Origin: Vicinamibacteria bacterium
Lineage (GTDB): Bacteria; Acidobacteriota; Vicinamibacteria; Fen-336
Length of the DNA stretch: 42,658 nt
Reading direction: 5' to 3'
Assembly: GCA_025923995.1 (NCBI GenBank)
Contig: JAICEW010000012.1
Location: 1 to 42,658, forward strand
Positions within the stretch are counted from its first letter, which is position 1; each line of letters opens with the position of its first letter. A program made the translations under genes and the position numbers. Positions 9,051 through 19,225 of this stretch are shown here, piece after piece. Under the pieces are notes generated by a model. That model was not told where the DNA came from and ran no database searches. It saw only the letters and a list, made by a program, of their open reading frames with translations.

Positions 9051-9833
9051 CTAGGCGGTAGGCACCGAGCCTCCGTCGATGACGAACTCGGTACCGGTAA
9101 TCGACGCGGCCTGAGCCGACACGAGGAAAGCGACGAGGTCTGCCACTTCTCGTGGCTTCGCCGGACGGCCGATGGGGATGCCGCCGAGTGAAGCCATCAG
9201 TCGGCTCCGCGCCGCGTCCTCGTCGATGTGGTTCTCCCGCGCGATCCCTTGTACGAGGCCTACGGCGGCTTCCGTCTCGACCCAGCCGGGCGAGACCCGC
9301 ACCACTCGGATGCCTTTCGGGCTGACTTCCTTCGAGAGTCCCTTGCTGTAGTTCGAGAGCGCAGCTTTCGCTGCCGCGTAGGCCATGGTGGCTTCGGGGA
9401 GCGGCAACTGACTCTGGATCGACGTGACGTGGACGATCACGCCCGAACCTCGCGCGAGCATCCCAGGCAGGAGAGCGCGATCCAGTCTCACGGCGGGGAA
9501 CAAGTTGAGATCGAGCGCACGCCGCCACTCCTCGTCGTCGAGGACAGCAAAGCCGCCCGCTGGCGCTGACGATCCACCGACAACGTGGACGACGATATCC
9601 ACGTCTCCGAGACGGTCTCGAACCGCCGCCGCCACCGCGGCGCAGCCGTCTCGGGTTCCCACATCGGCGGCCACGAAGAGAATGCCGGCGGTCGCGTGGC
9701 CAGGCGGTTTGCGGGCGGTTCCGAGGACAGTTGCGCCCGCCTCTCGCAGACGAGCCGCGACGGCCTGCCCGATGCCTTTCGATGCACCGGTGACCAGCGC
9801 CTTGCGGCCGTCGAGGTCGATGGAGGCGCTCAT
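9051..9833 (-). CDS. SDR family oxidoreductase
   Basis: [42 protein letters not shown]...[39 protein letters not shown]; TGxxxGIG and YxxxK. Confidence 0.92.
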   Translation of the reverse strand: MSASIDLDGRKALVTGASKGIGQAVAARLREAGATVLGTARKPPGHATAGILFVAADVGTRDGCAAVAAAVRDRLGDVDIVVHVVGGSSAPAGGFAVLDDEEWRRALDLNLFPAVRLDRALLPGMLARGSGVIVHVTSIQSQLPLPEATMAYAAAKAALSNYSKGLSKEVSPKGIRVVRVSPGWVETEAAVGLVQGIARENHIDEDAARSRLMASLGGIPIGRPAKPREVADLVAFLVSAQAASITGTEFVIDGGSVPTA

Positions 9834-10156
9834 CGGATCTCCAGCGACGCGATTGTCCCGCCTTCGATCGTGAAGACATGTTCGAGGTCGAGAGGGCTGT
9901 TGGGGAAGTTCCCGGCCGCTCGCGCGACGACGACCGTATTCCCGCCACGGCTCGCGACTTCGATCGGTTCGGCCGTGTGCTGGTACTTCGCCTTGGCTTC
10001 CTTCATCCACTGCTGGATGGCGGTCGGGCCTTCGATCGTCCGCCCCTCGTCACGTATGACGGCACGCTGGGTGAAGCATCCAGCCAGCGCGTCGAGGTTC
10101 TGCTCCCTCTCGGCCGCGAAGTAGGCGGCCACGGGCGTCGGTAGCGCGAGTGACAT
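9830..10156 (-). CDS. SnoaL/NTF2-like protein
   Basis: [67 protein letters not shown]...; ATGA overlap with downstream SDR. Confidence 0.85.
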   Translation of the reverse strand: MSLALPTPVAAYFAAEREQNLDALAGCFTQRAVIRDEGRTIEGPTAIQQWMKEAKAKYQHTAEPIEVASRGGNTVVVARAAGNFPNSPLDLEHVFTIEGGTIASLEIR

Positions 10157-10170
10157 GATCGGTCCTCAGG

Positions 10171-10458
10171 TCACAGCCGGTGACCATCCCGAGGATACGC
10201 AGCGCCTTCGTCGCATGGCAAGAACGCACGAGAAGGTAAGGGACTTACCAGGACGTGAGCATTCGCGGCGCGGACACCCTTCGTTGTCCGTAGCGCCATG
10301 ACCCGCGCCTTCTGCCTTGGTTTCAGGCTACGCAAGTAGCCCATGTACTGGCCCTGAAGCTTCAGTGCTGGACGGCGCGCCGCCGACAGCCGCAGCCTGT
10401 GGCCACCGGTCGACGACTTCGCTGTTCCGTTGACGGCAACTGCGAGAGCGGGTGCCAA
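10171..10458 (-). pseudogene. possible remnant of a small conserved hypothetical protein
   Basis: Only the segment LKLQGQYMGYLRSLKPRQKARVMALRTTKGVRAA looks protein-like; the C-terminal tail looks out of frame. Weak. Confidence 0.25.
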
Positions 10459-10727
10459 TCGAGCCAGCGCGCGGTCGATTGAGCCTAGCGACGACGGGTG
10501 GCATGGACATCCCTGCTGACTGACTGCCGACGCGATCTCGCCAAGCGCCCGCCTCCAAGGCTGGTGCGACGGCGAATGGTACTACCGTGCACCCCTGCGG
10601 AGGCGGACCCGCGTTTCAGGCGGCAGACCGTCCCACGGCGTTCCGCGACGCTCCGAGGAAAAGTGACACAAGCGTGACACAAAGGCGGCTCCGAGCCTGC
10701 CTCGGCCGTCCTGCGTACTCATAAGTA

Positions 10728-10784
10728 GTTGCTGGAGTTGGTGGAGCTGACGGGGATCGAACCCGTGACCTCGTGAATGCCATT
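10728..10784. repeat. 57-bp direct repeat within/after the intact tRNA-Ala (att-like)
   Basis: Perfect copy of 5568-5624. Confidence 0.95.
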
Positions 10785-10814
10785 CACGCGCGCTCCCAGC
10801 TGCGCTACAGCCCC
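10739..10814 (-). tRNA. tRNA-Ala(GGC)
   Basis: GGGGCTGTAGCGCAGCTGGGAGCGCGCGTGAATGGCATTCACGAGGTCACGGGTTCGATCCCCGTCAGCTCCACCA folds as a cloverleaf; anticodon GGC in loop ATGGCAT; G3:U70 wobble pair; encoded CCA. Confidence 0.97.
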
Positions 10815-10836
10815 ACAGGTTGGAAGGAAGATGGTA

Positions 10837-11568
10837 TCAGCGGGCCGGCGGGGGGTCAAGATCGGCCGTCTGGACCGAGAGAGCGCGCGCGAACGCGTCG
10901 ACCGCGTCGGGCTGCTCGCTGGTGAGGCCGACCGTCAGGCCCCCGTTGTGCAGGAGCTGCACCGTGCGGCCCATGGACTCGCGGCGCTGGGGCCACCGGA
11001 AGCGCACGGGCCCGGGCACGACGTGCATCGAGAGCCGGTGCTCGCGGTCGGCGTAGTAGATGTGCGCGACGCGGCGGTCCATCAGCATGCAGTAGCGCGC
11101 CCCGACCAGCGTCAGGCCGAGGACGGACTCGGGCGCGCGCGGCACGCGCGTGCCCTGGTCCTCGAACCAGCGCTCGATGACGGCGGGATCGCTGCTCCAG
11201 ACCTTCGCCGGCAGCTTCTCCTTGCCGAAGCAGTGCCCGTGGTCCCACGCGAGCTGGGTCGCGATCAGCCCCGGTGCCCCGCGCACCCAGAGCAGCGCGA
11301 GCACGAGCATTGCGGCCAGCGGAAGGAGCACCCTCCAGGCGCGCCGGGGCCGGGGCGCGTACACCAGGCGCGCGCGGACCGTGGACTCGAGGGCCTTCGG
11401 GAACTCCGGGTGCGGCAGGCTCAGCAGGCGCGCCCTCAGCGCGCGCTCCTGCTCGGCCTGGGCGCGGCAGGACGGGCACGTCCCGAGGTGGGCCTCCAGC
11501 TCGGCGCGCTCGGCCGGCCCCAGAGCGCCGTCGACGTAACCGGTGACGCGGACGGGATCGCAGCTCAC
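10837..11568 (-). CDS. zf-HC2-type anti-sigma factor with membrane segment and C-terminal domain
   Basis: GTG start; SCDPVRVTGYVDGALGPAERAELEAHLGTCPSCRAQAEQE, TM VLLPLAAMLVLALLWV; GTGA overlap with sigma gene. Confidence 0.85.
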   Translation of the reverse strand: MSCDPVRVTGYVDGALGPAERAELEAHLGTCPSCRAQAEQERALRARLLSLPHPEFPKALESTVRARLVYAPRPRRAWRVLLPLAAMLVLALLWVRGAPGLIATQLAWDHGHCFGKEKLPAKVWSSDPAVIERWFEDQGTRVPRAPESVLGLTLVGARYCMLMDRRVAHIYYADREHRLSMHVVPGPVRFRWPQRRESMGRTVQLLHNGGLTVGLTSEQPDAVDAFARALSVQTADLDPPPAR

Positions 11569-12059
11569 GTGCGTCCTCCGGTGAGCGCGGCGCGCAGCTG
11601 CGCGCGGCCGCGATGGATGCGGGACATCACGGTGCCGATGGGCACGCGCAGCACCTGCGCGATCTCCTCGTAGGACAGCTCCTCCAGGTCGCGCAGGACG
11701 ACCGCGGTGTGGAAGGGCTCCGGCAGCGCCGAGAGAGCCCGCGTCAGCTCCTCCTGCCCGCCGGCCAGGGCCTCCTGCGGGGCGGGCACCGCGGGCCCCT
11801 CGTCGACCAGCTCCACGGTGCGCGGTGAGCGGCCGGCCTTGCGGAAGCTGTCCGTGCGCACGCGGTAGAGGATCGTGTAGAGCCAGGCGCGGATGTTCGT
11901 CCCGGGCGTGAAGGTGTCGTAGGCGCGGAAGGCGCGGAGCATGGTCTCCTGCACCAGGTCCTCGGCGTCGGAGGCGTTGCGGGTCATGCGATAGGCGGTG
12001 CGGTAGAGCGCCCGCAGGTGAGGGAGGGCCTCCGCCTCGAATCGCTCCTCCCGCTTCAC
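11565..12059 (-). CDS. ECF (RpoE-like) sigma factor
   Basis: LYRTAYRMTRNASDAEDLVQETMLRAFRAYDTFTPGTNIRAWLYTILYRVRTDSFRK...LEELSYEEIAQVLRVPIGTVMSRIHRGRAQLR. Confidence 0.95.
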   Translation of the reverse strand: MKREERFEAEALPHLRALYRTAYRMTRNASDAEDLVQETMLRAFRAYDTFTPGTNIRAWLYTILYRVRTDSFRKAGRSPRTVELVDEGPAVPAPQEALAGGQEELTRALSALPEPFHTAVVLRDLEELSYEEIAQVLRVPIGTVMSRIHRGRAQLRAALTGGRT

Positions 12060-12238
12060 TCTCGGTTCGCCGGACCGGTCCCACGTAGGGGAACGCCGGC
12101 CGGCCGCCTCCTATTCCTCATGCTTGCCGCCCGCCGGCGCGCGATTCTGCCATGGCGCGGCCCGGTTTCCACCGCAGGAGCCAAATCCTGGCGTGTCGTT
12201 GACGGTCCCCGGGGGCGAGGCGAGAATCGAAGTGTAGT

Positions 12239-12616
12239 ATGAAGTACCTGACCACGCTCGAGGTCGCGAACCAGCTGCAGGTCAGCAAGCAGACGCTGCT
12301 CAACTGGCTCTACGACGGGAAGGTCCCCGAGCCTCCCCGCAACCGCAAGGGGTATCGCCTGTGGAGCCCCTCGCGCGTCTCGCTGGTCCGGAAGCTGATC
12401 TCCGACGGCCGCCTCCACACGCGCACGGTCATCCACCGGCAGGCGACCAACCGCCCGGACCTGGTGTCCGAGTACGCGCGCGAGGTCCACCAGTTCCTGG
12501 TCGAAGGCACGGTGGACGTCGAGTCCTTCCTGCGCGAGTTGGCCCGCCTCAACCCGGCCGTGGCCCGCCGCCTGGTCGCGCGCAAGAGCGTCGCGGGCAG
12601 CGCCCGCTCCGCCTGA
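12239..12616 (+). CDS. MerR-like helix-turn-helix DNA-binding protein
   Basis: MKYLTTLEVANQLQVSKQTLLNWLYDGKVPEPPRNRKGYRLWSPSRVSLVRKLI. Confidence 0.8.
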   Translation: MKYLTTLEVANQLQVSKQTLLNWLYDGKVPEPPRNRKGYRLWSPSRVSLVRKLISDGRLHTRTVIHRQATNRPDLVSEYAREVHQFLVEGTVDVESFLRELARLNPAVARRLVARKSVAGSARSA

Positions 12617-12674
12617 CCGCCTCCCGAGCGGCGTGTTATCCTGCCCGGTCGTCTTTCAGAAGGAGCGTCGAACC

Positions 12675-13433
12675 ATGCGCAGTCACCGTGTGTTGGGGGC
12701 CGTCGCGCTCTCTTTCGTCATCGCCGCCGCCGCCGCCGCGCAGGACGTGACCATCGTCTACAACATCACCGAAAACGGCCAGCCCAAGGGCACGTCCACG
12801 CAGTACGTGAGCTCGGAGAAGCTGCGGATGGCGAACCCCGAGGGCGACCTCATCATCGAGTACGCCTCGGGACGCCTCGTGTCGATCGACCACAAGAAGA
12901 AGGAGTACTGGGAGACGACGCGCGACGAGATGACCGCCCAGATCGCCCAGATGAACGCGAAGATGGAGGAGTCGATGAAGAACCTCCCGCCCGCCATGCG
13001 CGAGAAGATGGGCAGCATGATGGGCGGCGTCGCCGCCCAGGTCACGGTCACGCCCGGCACGGCGACCAAGAAGATCGCCGGCTACGACACGAAGCAGTAC
13101 ACGGTCTCGATGGGCGAGATGATGAAGCAGGAGATGTGGAACACCGAGGCCGTCCCGTTCCCGACTCCCGCCATCGACGCGCGCAACAGCATGATGACCC
13201 TGGGCAACCCCATGATGAAGGGCGCCAAGGACCTGGTCGAGAAGATGAAGCAGGTGAAGGGCATCCCCCTGGCCGAGACCACCACGGTCAAGATCCTCAC
13301 CAAGACCACCACGACCAGCCGCGAGGCCACGTCGGTCAAGACCGGCGCCATCGACCCCTCCGTCTTCGCGCTGCCCAGCGGCTACAAGAAGGTGGAGTCG
13401 CCGCTCGCGAAGATGTCCAAGTCGGGCAAGTGA
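12675..13433 (+). CDS. secreted Met-rich DUF4412-like protein
   Basis: Signal peptide MRSHRVLGAVALSFVIAAAAAAQD; GDLIIEYASGRLVSIDHKKKEYWETTRDEM...; 20 Met residues in the 252-residue translation. Confidence 0.75.
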   Translation: MRSHRVLGAVALSFVIAAAAAAQDVTIVYNITENGQPKGTSTQYVSSEKLRMANPEGDLIIEYASGRLVSIDHKKKEYWETTRDEMTAQIAQMNAKMEESMKNLPPAMREKMGSMMGGVAAQVTVTPGTATKKIAGYDTKQYTVSMGEMMKQEMWNTEAVPFPTPAIDARNSMMTLGNPMMKGAKDLVEKMKQVKGIPLAETTTVKILTKTTTTSREATSVKTGAIDPSVFALPSGYKKVESPLAKMSKSGK

Positions 13434-14275
13434 GCGCCGGCGCCGTCGTCTCCACGGAGTGGCTGGCCGGCCACCTGGGGGACGACGGCCTTCGCGTCGT
13501 CGACACCCGCTGGTATCTCGACCCGGCCCGGCGCGGACGCGACGCCTACGCGGCCGGCCACATCCCCGGCGCCATCTACCTCGAGATCGACGGCGACCTC
13601 TCGGCTCCCGGCGGCCGTCGCGGCGGCCCCATCGGGCGCCATCCCTGGCCGTCCGTCGAGCAGGTCGAGCGCGTCATGGGCGCGGCCGGCATCGGGCCCG
13701 ACACGTTCGTCGTCGCCTACGACGACCAGTGGGGCTCGGTGTCCGCGCGGCTGTGGTTCCTGCTGCGCGCGCACGGGCACGACGGCGCCGCGGTATTGGA
13801 CGGCGGCCTGCCGAAGTGGACGGCCGAGGGGCGGCCGCTCGACACCGCGGTCCCCACCGTCGCGCCCCGGCCGTTCGCCGCCCGCCTGCGGCCCGAGCTG
13901 CTCGCGTCGAAGGAGGAGCTGCGGGCGCCTTCGGCGTCGCGCCTGGTGATCGACGCGCGCGCGGCCGAGCGCTATCGGGGCGAGACGGAGCCGATCGACC
14001 CGCGCGCGGGCCACATCCCGGGCGCGGTCAACGCGCCGTACACGGGCAACCTCACGAACGGCGCCGAGCGGGTCTTCCTCTCGCCGGACGAGCTGCGCGC
14101 GCGCTTCGCCGGGCTGGGTGCCGATCGCACCGAGCCGGTCGTCTACTGCGGCTCGGGCGTCACGGCCTGCCACGACATCCTGGCGCTGCACCTGGCCGGC
14201 CTGCCCGCGCGGCTGTACCCCGGCTCGTGGAGCGAGTGGAGCTCGAACCCGGACCTGCCGATCGAGACCTCCTAG
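13430..14275 (+). CDS. rhodanese-domain sulfurtransferase
   Basis: GTG start at 13430 (GTGA overlap); STEWLAGHLGDDGLRVVDTRWYLDPARRGRDAYAAGHIPGAIYLEIDGDLS...VVYCGSGVTACHDILALHLAGL; CGSGVTA active-site loop. Confidence 0.93.
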   Translation: MSAGAVVSTEWLAGHLGDDGLRVVDTRWYLDPARRGRDAYAAGHIPGAIYLEIDGDLSAPGGRRGGPIGRHPWPSVEQVERVMGAAGIGPDTFVVAYDDQWGSVSARLWFLLRAHGHDGAAVLDGGLPKWTAEGRPLDTAVPTVAPRPFAARLRPELLASKEELRAPSASRLVIDARAAERYRGETEPIDPRAGHIPGAVNAPYTGNLTNGAERVFLSPDELRARFAGLGADRTEPVVYCGSGVTACHDILALHLAGLPARLYPGSWSEWSSNPDLPIETS

Positions 14276-14826
14276 CGGTCGAAGACGGGCAGGCGGTCGG
14301 TGAGGTCCGCCAGGCGGGGCGCGCGGCGGTCCTTGTCCGACACGATGGGCTCGCGGATGGGCCAGGCCACGCCGATCGCGGGATCGTCCCACGCGACGCT
14401 GATCTCGCCCCCCGGGTCGTAGACGTCGGTGCACTTGTACTCGACGTCGACGCGCTCCGAGAGCACGCAGAAGCCGTGCGCGAACCCGGGCGGGATGTAG
14501 AGCTGGCGGAAGTTCTCGCCCGACAGGTGCACGCCCACCCACTGGCCGAAGGTGGGCGACCCTCGCCGGATGTCGACCGCCACGTCGAACATCTCGCCCG
14601 CGACGGCGCGCACCAGCTTGCCCTGCGGGCGCCGCACCTGCGCGTGCAGGCCGCGCAGCGTCCCGCGCACCGAGTGCGAGTGGTTGTCCTGGACGAAGGG
14701 CCCGGAGACGCCGCCCTCGCGGTACTTGTCCGCGTGGAAGGTCTCGAGGAAGAACCCGCGGGCGTCGCGGTGGACGTCCGGCTCCACGATCACGACGCCG
14801 GGCAGGCCAGTGGGCAGGAACCTCAC
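14272..14826 (-). CDS. rmlC: dTDP-4-dehydrorhamnose 3,5-epimerase
   Basis: [30 protein letters not shown]...[20 protein letters not shown]...[33 protein letters not shown] start overlapping rmlA stop. Confidence 0.93.
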   Translation of the reverse strand: MRFLPTGLPGVVIVEPDVHRDARGFFLETFHADKYREGGVSGPFVQDNHSHSVRGTLRGLHAQVRRPQGKLVRAVAGEMFDVAVDIRRGSPTFGQWVGVHLSGENFRQLYIPPGFAHGFCVLSERVDVEYKCTDVYDPGGEISVAWDDPAIGVAWPIREPIVSDKDRRAPRLADLTDRLPVFDR

Positions 14827-15704
14827 GGAGCGCCGGCGGCGTCCTCGACCAGCTGCTCCAGGTACTGGCCGTACTCGTTGTGGCGCATCGAGCGCGCGAT
14901 GCGCAGCACGTCCTCGGCCGTGATGAACCCGAGCTTGAAGGCGATCTCCTCGGGACAGGCCACCTTGAGGCCCTGTCGCTGCTCGATGGCCTGGATGAAG
15001 TTCGAGGCCTGCAGCAGCGCCTCCTGGGTGCCGGTGTCGAGCCAGGCCATGCCGCGCCCCAGCACCTCGACCTGCAGCTCGTTCCACTCGAGGTACGCGC
15101 GGTTGACGTCCGTGATCTCCAGCTCGCCGCGCGCGGAGGGCTTGAGCGCGGCCGCCACGTCGAGCACGCGGTTGTCGTAGAAGTACAGGCCGGTGACCGC
15201 GTAGGGCGACCGGGGCTGGGCCGGCTTCTCCTCCAGCCCGATCGCGCGGCCGCCCTGGCCGAACCACACGACGCCGTAGCGCTGGGGATCGCGGACGCGG
15301 TACGCGAACACCGTCGCGCCGCGCTCGCGGCCGGCGGCGTTCTGCAGCATCTCGGACAGGTCGTTCCCGTAGAAGACGTTGTCGCCCAGGGCGAGGGCGA
15401 CGGGGGAGCGGCCCACGAAGTCACGCCCGATGAGGAACGCCTGCGCCAGCCCCTCCGGCCGGGGCTGCGCCGCGTACTCGATGCGGATGCCGAGCGCGCT
15501 CCCGTCGCCCAGGAGGCGCCGGAAGCTCTCCTGGTCGTGAGGCGTCGTGATGACCAGCACCTCGCGGATCCCCGCCAGCATCAGCGTGGACAGCGGGTAG
15601 TAGATCATCGGCTTGTCGTAGATGGGGACGAGCTGCTTGCTGACCGCCAGCGTCAGCGGGTACAGGCGCGTGCCCGAGCCCCCGGCCAGGATGATGCCCT
15701 TCAT
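14823..15704 (-). CDS. rmlA: glucose-1-phosphate thymidylyltransferase
   Basis: [55 protein letters not shown]. Confidence 0.96.
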   Translation of the reverse strand: MKGIILAGGSGTRLYPLTLAVSKQLVPIYDKPMIYYPLSTLMLAGIREVLVITTPHDQESFRRLLGDGSALGIRIEYAAQPRPEGLAQAFLIGRDFVGRSPVALALGDNVFYGNDLSEMLQNAAGRERGATVFAYRVRDPQRYGVVWFGQGGRAIGLEEKPAQPRSPYAVTGLYFYDNRVLDVAAALKPSARGELEITDVNRAYLEWNELQVEVLGRGMAWLDTGTQEALLQASNFIQAIEQRQGLKVACPEEIAFKLGFITAEDVLRIARSMRHNEYGQYLEQLVEDAAGAP

Positions 15705-15736
15705 GATCAGCCGCAAAACATACCACGCGACCCGCG

Positions 15737-18316
15737 TTAGAACGAGTACGCGAGGCCCAGGCGCAGGATGCGCGGCCGCATCAGCTCGCGGGCCCGTCCG
15801 AACACCGGCAGCTCCACGTCGCGCGAGACCTGCAGCGCGGTGCCCTCGTTGAGCAGGTTGAAGACGTCCGCCGTCGCGGTCAGCGTCCCGTGGCCGATCC
15901 CGAAGCCGCGCGCGAGGCGGGCGTCGAGCAGGATCACGGCCGGCAGCCGGTAGCTGTCGGCGTGGGGCGCCACCAGCACGTTCTTGGTGCCCGCGGTCGG
16001 GTCGCCGCTGCTGGCCGCCTGGAAGTACGGGATGGGGAAGCCGTCGCGCGCGTTCAGGACGGCCGCGGCCAGCAGGTGCAGCGGCAGCTCCGCCTCCAGC
16101 GTGGCGCCGGCGTTCCAGCGCGCGTGGACGAACAGGTCGCTCCGGCCCAGCCCGGTCGCGCGCACCGTCACGCGCCCGGCGTCCTGCAGCGGCTCGCCTT
16201 CCAGCGGCGTCGGGTCCTGGACGGCGACGGCCGTGTCCTCGAAGTACTCGCGCCAGTCGGCGTAGGCGCCCCAGGCCGACCAGCGGACGCGCGGCCCCGC
16301 GCGCCCGGCCAGCGTGGCCTCGACCGTCCCGGACTCCTGTCGATAGGCCTCGCGGTTGGTGAGCACCCGCCCGTTGCCCGGCGCGATCCGCGACTCCGAC
16401 GCGGGCGCGAAGTACCCGACGCTGTACGGCTCGCCGAACAGCGTGCCCTGGACGGCGCCGCGGATGACGTAGTCGGCCATCGTGAGGCTCTGGAGCGGCG
16501 TGTACCGCGGGTGGCGATGGCGCCTCCAGCTGGCGCGGACCACGGCGCGCACGCCCCAGCGCCCGGTCTCGACCGAGCCGGACACTTCCCTCGTGCGCGG
16601 TGCCCGGTACTCCGGGTCGATCTCGTGCGGGCTCACGAGGGACGCCGGCTGCCGCGGGTCGATCCCGGCGCTGCCCAGCCGTCCGCGCGCCAGGTCCAGC
16701 TCGTCCGCCTGCACCGAGCGGTCGCCGTTGCGGTCGAGCCAGTAGTACGTGAAGGACGCCGGCTCGCGCCCGATCGGGTTGTCGAAGGTGACGTCGCCCG
16801 CGCCCAGCTCCGCGGCGTACTCCGCGTACGCGGCGCGCGCGACGGTGCGGCCCTGCCCCTCGACGTCGAACGAGACCGAGGCGCGCGGCAGCACGTCGAG
16901 CCAGGCGAAGCGCCCCGGCGTGCCCGGGAAGGAGACGGCCGGCAGCAGGCGGGGCAGGATGGGGTTGGCCTCGACCGACGAGTCGAGGTTGTGTCCCGCC
17001 TGACGGTCCAGGCGCAGGCCCAGCGTGATCTCGAAGCGACCCCGCCGCGCGCGGTCCTGCGCGTACGCCTCGAAGTGATCGTGGACGCTGCGTGCGGACT
17101 GGTCGCGCGTGGGCAGCGCGAAACCGGTGAGCCCGAAGGTGCGGAAGAAGACGCTCTGCCGCTCGAAGCCCAGGACCTGGCTCCCCGGCCACTCCTGCGT
17201 CGTGTCCACCTGGCTCCGCCGATAGCCGGCGCCCGCCAGCAGCTCGTGGCGCAGGCCGAAGGCGTCGCGCATGCCCTGCGACTCGAGGAGCGCCTGCAGG
17301 CGCGGGCGGTCGCTCTCGAACGTGTAGTACGAGCCCTTCAGCACGCCGCGGAAGTCCTCGAAGACGTCCTGCTGCGGCCCTCCCTCGGCGTCGAGCCGGA
17401 ACCCGCCGTCGAGCCAGGAGACGCGCGCGAGCGTGTCGAACCCCGCCACCGGCCGCCGTCCCTCCAGCGCGAACAGGTAGCTGGGCCCCGACTGCCGCCA
17501 GCGCGCGGAGGGCTCGGTGGCGAGGCCCGTGTCGCGGCCTTCGTGGACCTTCTCGCTGCGCAGGCCCAGCAGGCCCAGCGTGCCCGCACCCCCCTGCCAG
17601 CGCGCCTTGAGCGCGAGGTCGGTGACGCGCAGCGTCTCCTCGTGGTCGGTGAAGGCCTGCTGGCGGAGCGCGTTGCGCGAGAACGCGCCCCACAGGCGCA
17701 GCGTGCCCTGGCGCAGGGCGCCGCCCAGCTCCGCCCCCACCTCGCTGAGGCGCTCGGTCTCGTTGCGGAAGAACGGCCGGCCCGAGAGCTCGTCGGGCCG
17801 GTTGTCGGACTGCAGCGCGTCGTCCGACCCGCGCAGGTGGACCTCGCCACGGAGCCGCTCGGGCGGGGGACGCAGCTGCAGGTCGACGCGCACGCCCGCC
17901 GTGTGGACGCGGACGTCCACGGCCCGCGTGCGCGCCAGCACGCTCTCGACCGCGTCCATGTCCGGGAAGACTGCGAGCGAGCCCAGCGCGACGGGGTCGG
18001 TCACGTCGATCCCGTCGAGCGTCCAGACCGTCCCCGCGCCGCCGTCGCCGCCCGCGACGACGAGCGACTGCAGGCCGGTCTCGGAGCCGCCGACGTTGAC
18101 GCGGTCGAGGAACACTCCCGGGACCTCGCGCAGCAGGGACCAGGGATCGGAGGGGCGCGGCAGCGCGCGCAGGTTCTCGCGCGGGAAGCGGGTGGCGGCG
18201 TCCGCGGGATGCGCGGGCGGCGCTCCGGGTGAGGGCGACGGCTGGGGGGTCTCCTCGCCCATGGCCGCGCGGCAGAAGAGGAGCGCCATCGCGGCGCAGG
18301 CGAGTCGCCGGACCAC
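15737..18316 (-). CDS. TonB-dependent receptor-like outer membrane protein
   Basis: Signal peptide, plug-like segment ([26 protein letters not shown]...[16 protein letters not shown]), long barrel ending in LRLGLAYSF. Confidence 0.85.
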   Translation of the reverse strand: MVRRLACAAMALLFCRAAMGEETPQPSPSPGAPPAHPADAATRFPRENLRALPRPSDPWSLLREVPGVFLDRVNVGGSETGLQSLVVAGGDGGAGTVWTLDGIDVTDPVALGSLAVFPDMDAVESVLARTRAVDVRVHTAGVRVDLQLRPPPERLRGEVHLRGSDDALQSDNRPDELSGRPFFRNETERLSEVGAELGGALRQGTLRLWGAFSRNALRQQAFTDHEETLRVTDLALKARWQGGAGTLGLLGLRSEKVHEGRDTGLATEPSARWRQSGPSYLFALEGRRPVAGFDTLARVSWLDGGFRLDAEGGPQQDVFEDFRGVLKGSYYTFESDRPRLQALLESQGMRDAFGLRHELLAGAGYRRSQVDTTQEWPGSQVLGFERQSVFFRTFGLTGFALPTRDQSARSVHDHFEAYAQDRARRGRFEITLGLRLDRQAGHNLDSSVEANPILPRLLPAVSFPGTPGRFAWLDVLPRASVSFDVEGQGRTVARAAYAEYAAELGAGDVTFDNPIGREPASFTYYWLDRNGDRSVQADELDLARGRLGSAGIDPRQPASLVSPHEIDPEYRAPRTREVSGSVETGRWGVRAVVRASWRRHRHPRYTPLQSLTMADYVIRGAVQGTLFGEPYSVGYFAPASESRIAPGNGRVLTNREAYRQESGTVEATLAGRAGPRVRWSAWGAYADWREYFEDTAVAVQDPTPLEGEPLQDAGRVTVRATGLGRSDLFVHARWNAGATLEAELPLHLLAAAVLNARDGFPIPYFQAASSGDPTAGTKNVLVAPHADSYRLPAVILLDARLARGFGIGHGTLTATADVFNLLNEGTALQVSRDVELPVFGRARELMRPRILRLGLAYSF

Positions 18317-18322
18317 GGCGGT

Positions 18323-19156
18323 TCAGTCCTTGCGCAGCAGGTACAGCGGACGGCGGCGGCCGCCCTCTTCGGTGGGGGCGAAGTCCGCGACGGTGTAGCC
18401 CCGGCCCAGGTACCTCTGGAACGCGCGGCCGACCTTGCCCTGCCAGTCCGCGGCGACGCGCGGGGCCGCCTGGCACAACACGTCCCACTCGGGCGGGATC
18501 TCGAGCAGCAGCTCGGGCTCGCCCAGCTCCAGCCGCGGCTCGGAGGAGACTGGCCAGCCCGCCTGCCACTTCACGTCGTTGATGCGCGGCAGGCTCGGCG
18601 TGGCGACGGTCCGCGGAGGATCGCCTTCCGCCAGCCGCTCGCGCACGCGGGGCGCGTTCAGCTCCCAGCGCACCAGGAGCCGGTCCGTCGGCAGGCCGTG
18701 GTGGAGCGACGCGGTCGTGCGGCCGTAGAAGTCGGGGAAGAACTCGGCCGCGGTGCCGCCCAGGCGGCGCAGGTTGAGGTTCGCGTTGCGGGCCTGCAGC
18801 GGGTCGAAGGTCCAGACGATGAGCGCCACGCCGCGCGCCATCGCCTCGTCGCGCTGGGCCCACTTGAGGCGCACGCCCACCCCCCGCTGCTGGTGCTCCG
18901 GCAGGACCGCCAGCATGTCCGAGTGCAGGTGGGCGACGCCGCCGCGTAGCGCGGGGAAGGCGTAGGCGAAGCCGACCGCCGTGCCCGACCCGGTCTCGGC
19001 CAGCTGCAGGATGCCGCCCGCGTGCGTGGTGGCGATGAGCTGGATGGCCCCCGTCACCTCCACGTCGGCCAGCCCCCACACGACCTTCTGGAGCAGCACA
19101 CAGGTGTCGAAGTCGGTGCGGTCGCGGGCCAAACGGATGCGGAGGTCGTCTTCCAT
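18323..19156 (-). CDS. GNAT-fold N-acetyltransferase-like protein
   Basis: [63 protein letters not shown] (QQRGVG acetyl-CoA loop). Confidence 0.8.
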   Translation of the reverse strand: MEDDLRIRLARDRTDFDTCVLLQKVVWGLADVEVTGAIQLIATTHAGGILQLAETGSGTAVGFAYAFPALRGGVAHLHSDMLAVLPEHQQRGVGVRLKWAQRDEAMARGVALIVWTFDPLQARNANLNLRRLGGTAAEFFPDFYGRTTASLHHGLPTDRLLVRWELNAPRVRERLAEGDPPRTVATPSLPRINDVKWQAGWPVSSEPRLELGEPELLLEIPPEWDVLCQAAPRVAADWQGKVGRAFQRYLGRGYTVADFAPTEEGGRRRPLYLLRKD

Positions 19157-19225
19157 CGCGTGCGGAGTCTACCATCTGGCCCGCGAGGGTGTCCCCGCGC
19201 GGCGCTGCTACAATCCCGCGATTCC

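Larger units (their letters stand above)
5568..10784. mobile_element. putative genomic island integrated at tRNA-Ala(GGC), about 5.16 kb, no integrase recognised
   Basis: Bounded by perfect 57-bp direct repeats, one completing the intact tRNA gene; contents (toxin-antitoxin, TPR-zincin, HxlR/SDR/SnoaL) are accessory in character. Confidence 0.8.

Noticed and set aside
10600-10725. Possible integrase C-terminal tail (frame reading SDTSVTQRRLRACLGRPAYS)
   Set aside because: Resembles tails of tRNA-proximal integrases only superficially; no upstream catalytic boxes recognisable, so not called.
10777-11673. Plus-strand ORF of 298 aa
   Set aside because: Starts inside the antisense of tRNA-Ala (MPFTRAPSCATAPQ) and runs antisense to the anti-sigma factor; high-GC antisense artefact.
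14823-19175. 1450-aa minus ORF spanning TonB receptor, GNAT and rmlA
   Set aside because: Only the C-terminal part is RmlA; the rest is an Arg/Gly/Ala/Pro-rich alternative frame over the TonB receptor and GNAT genes.
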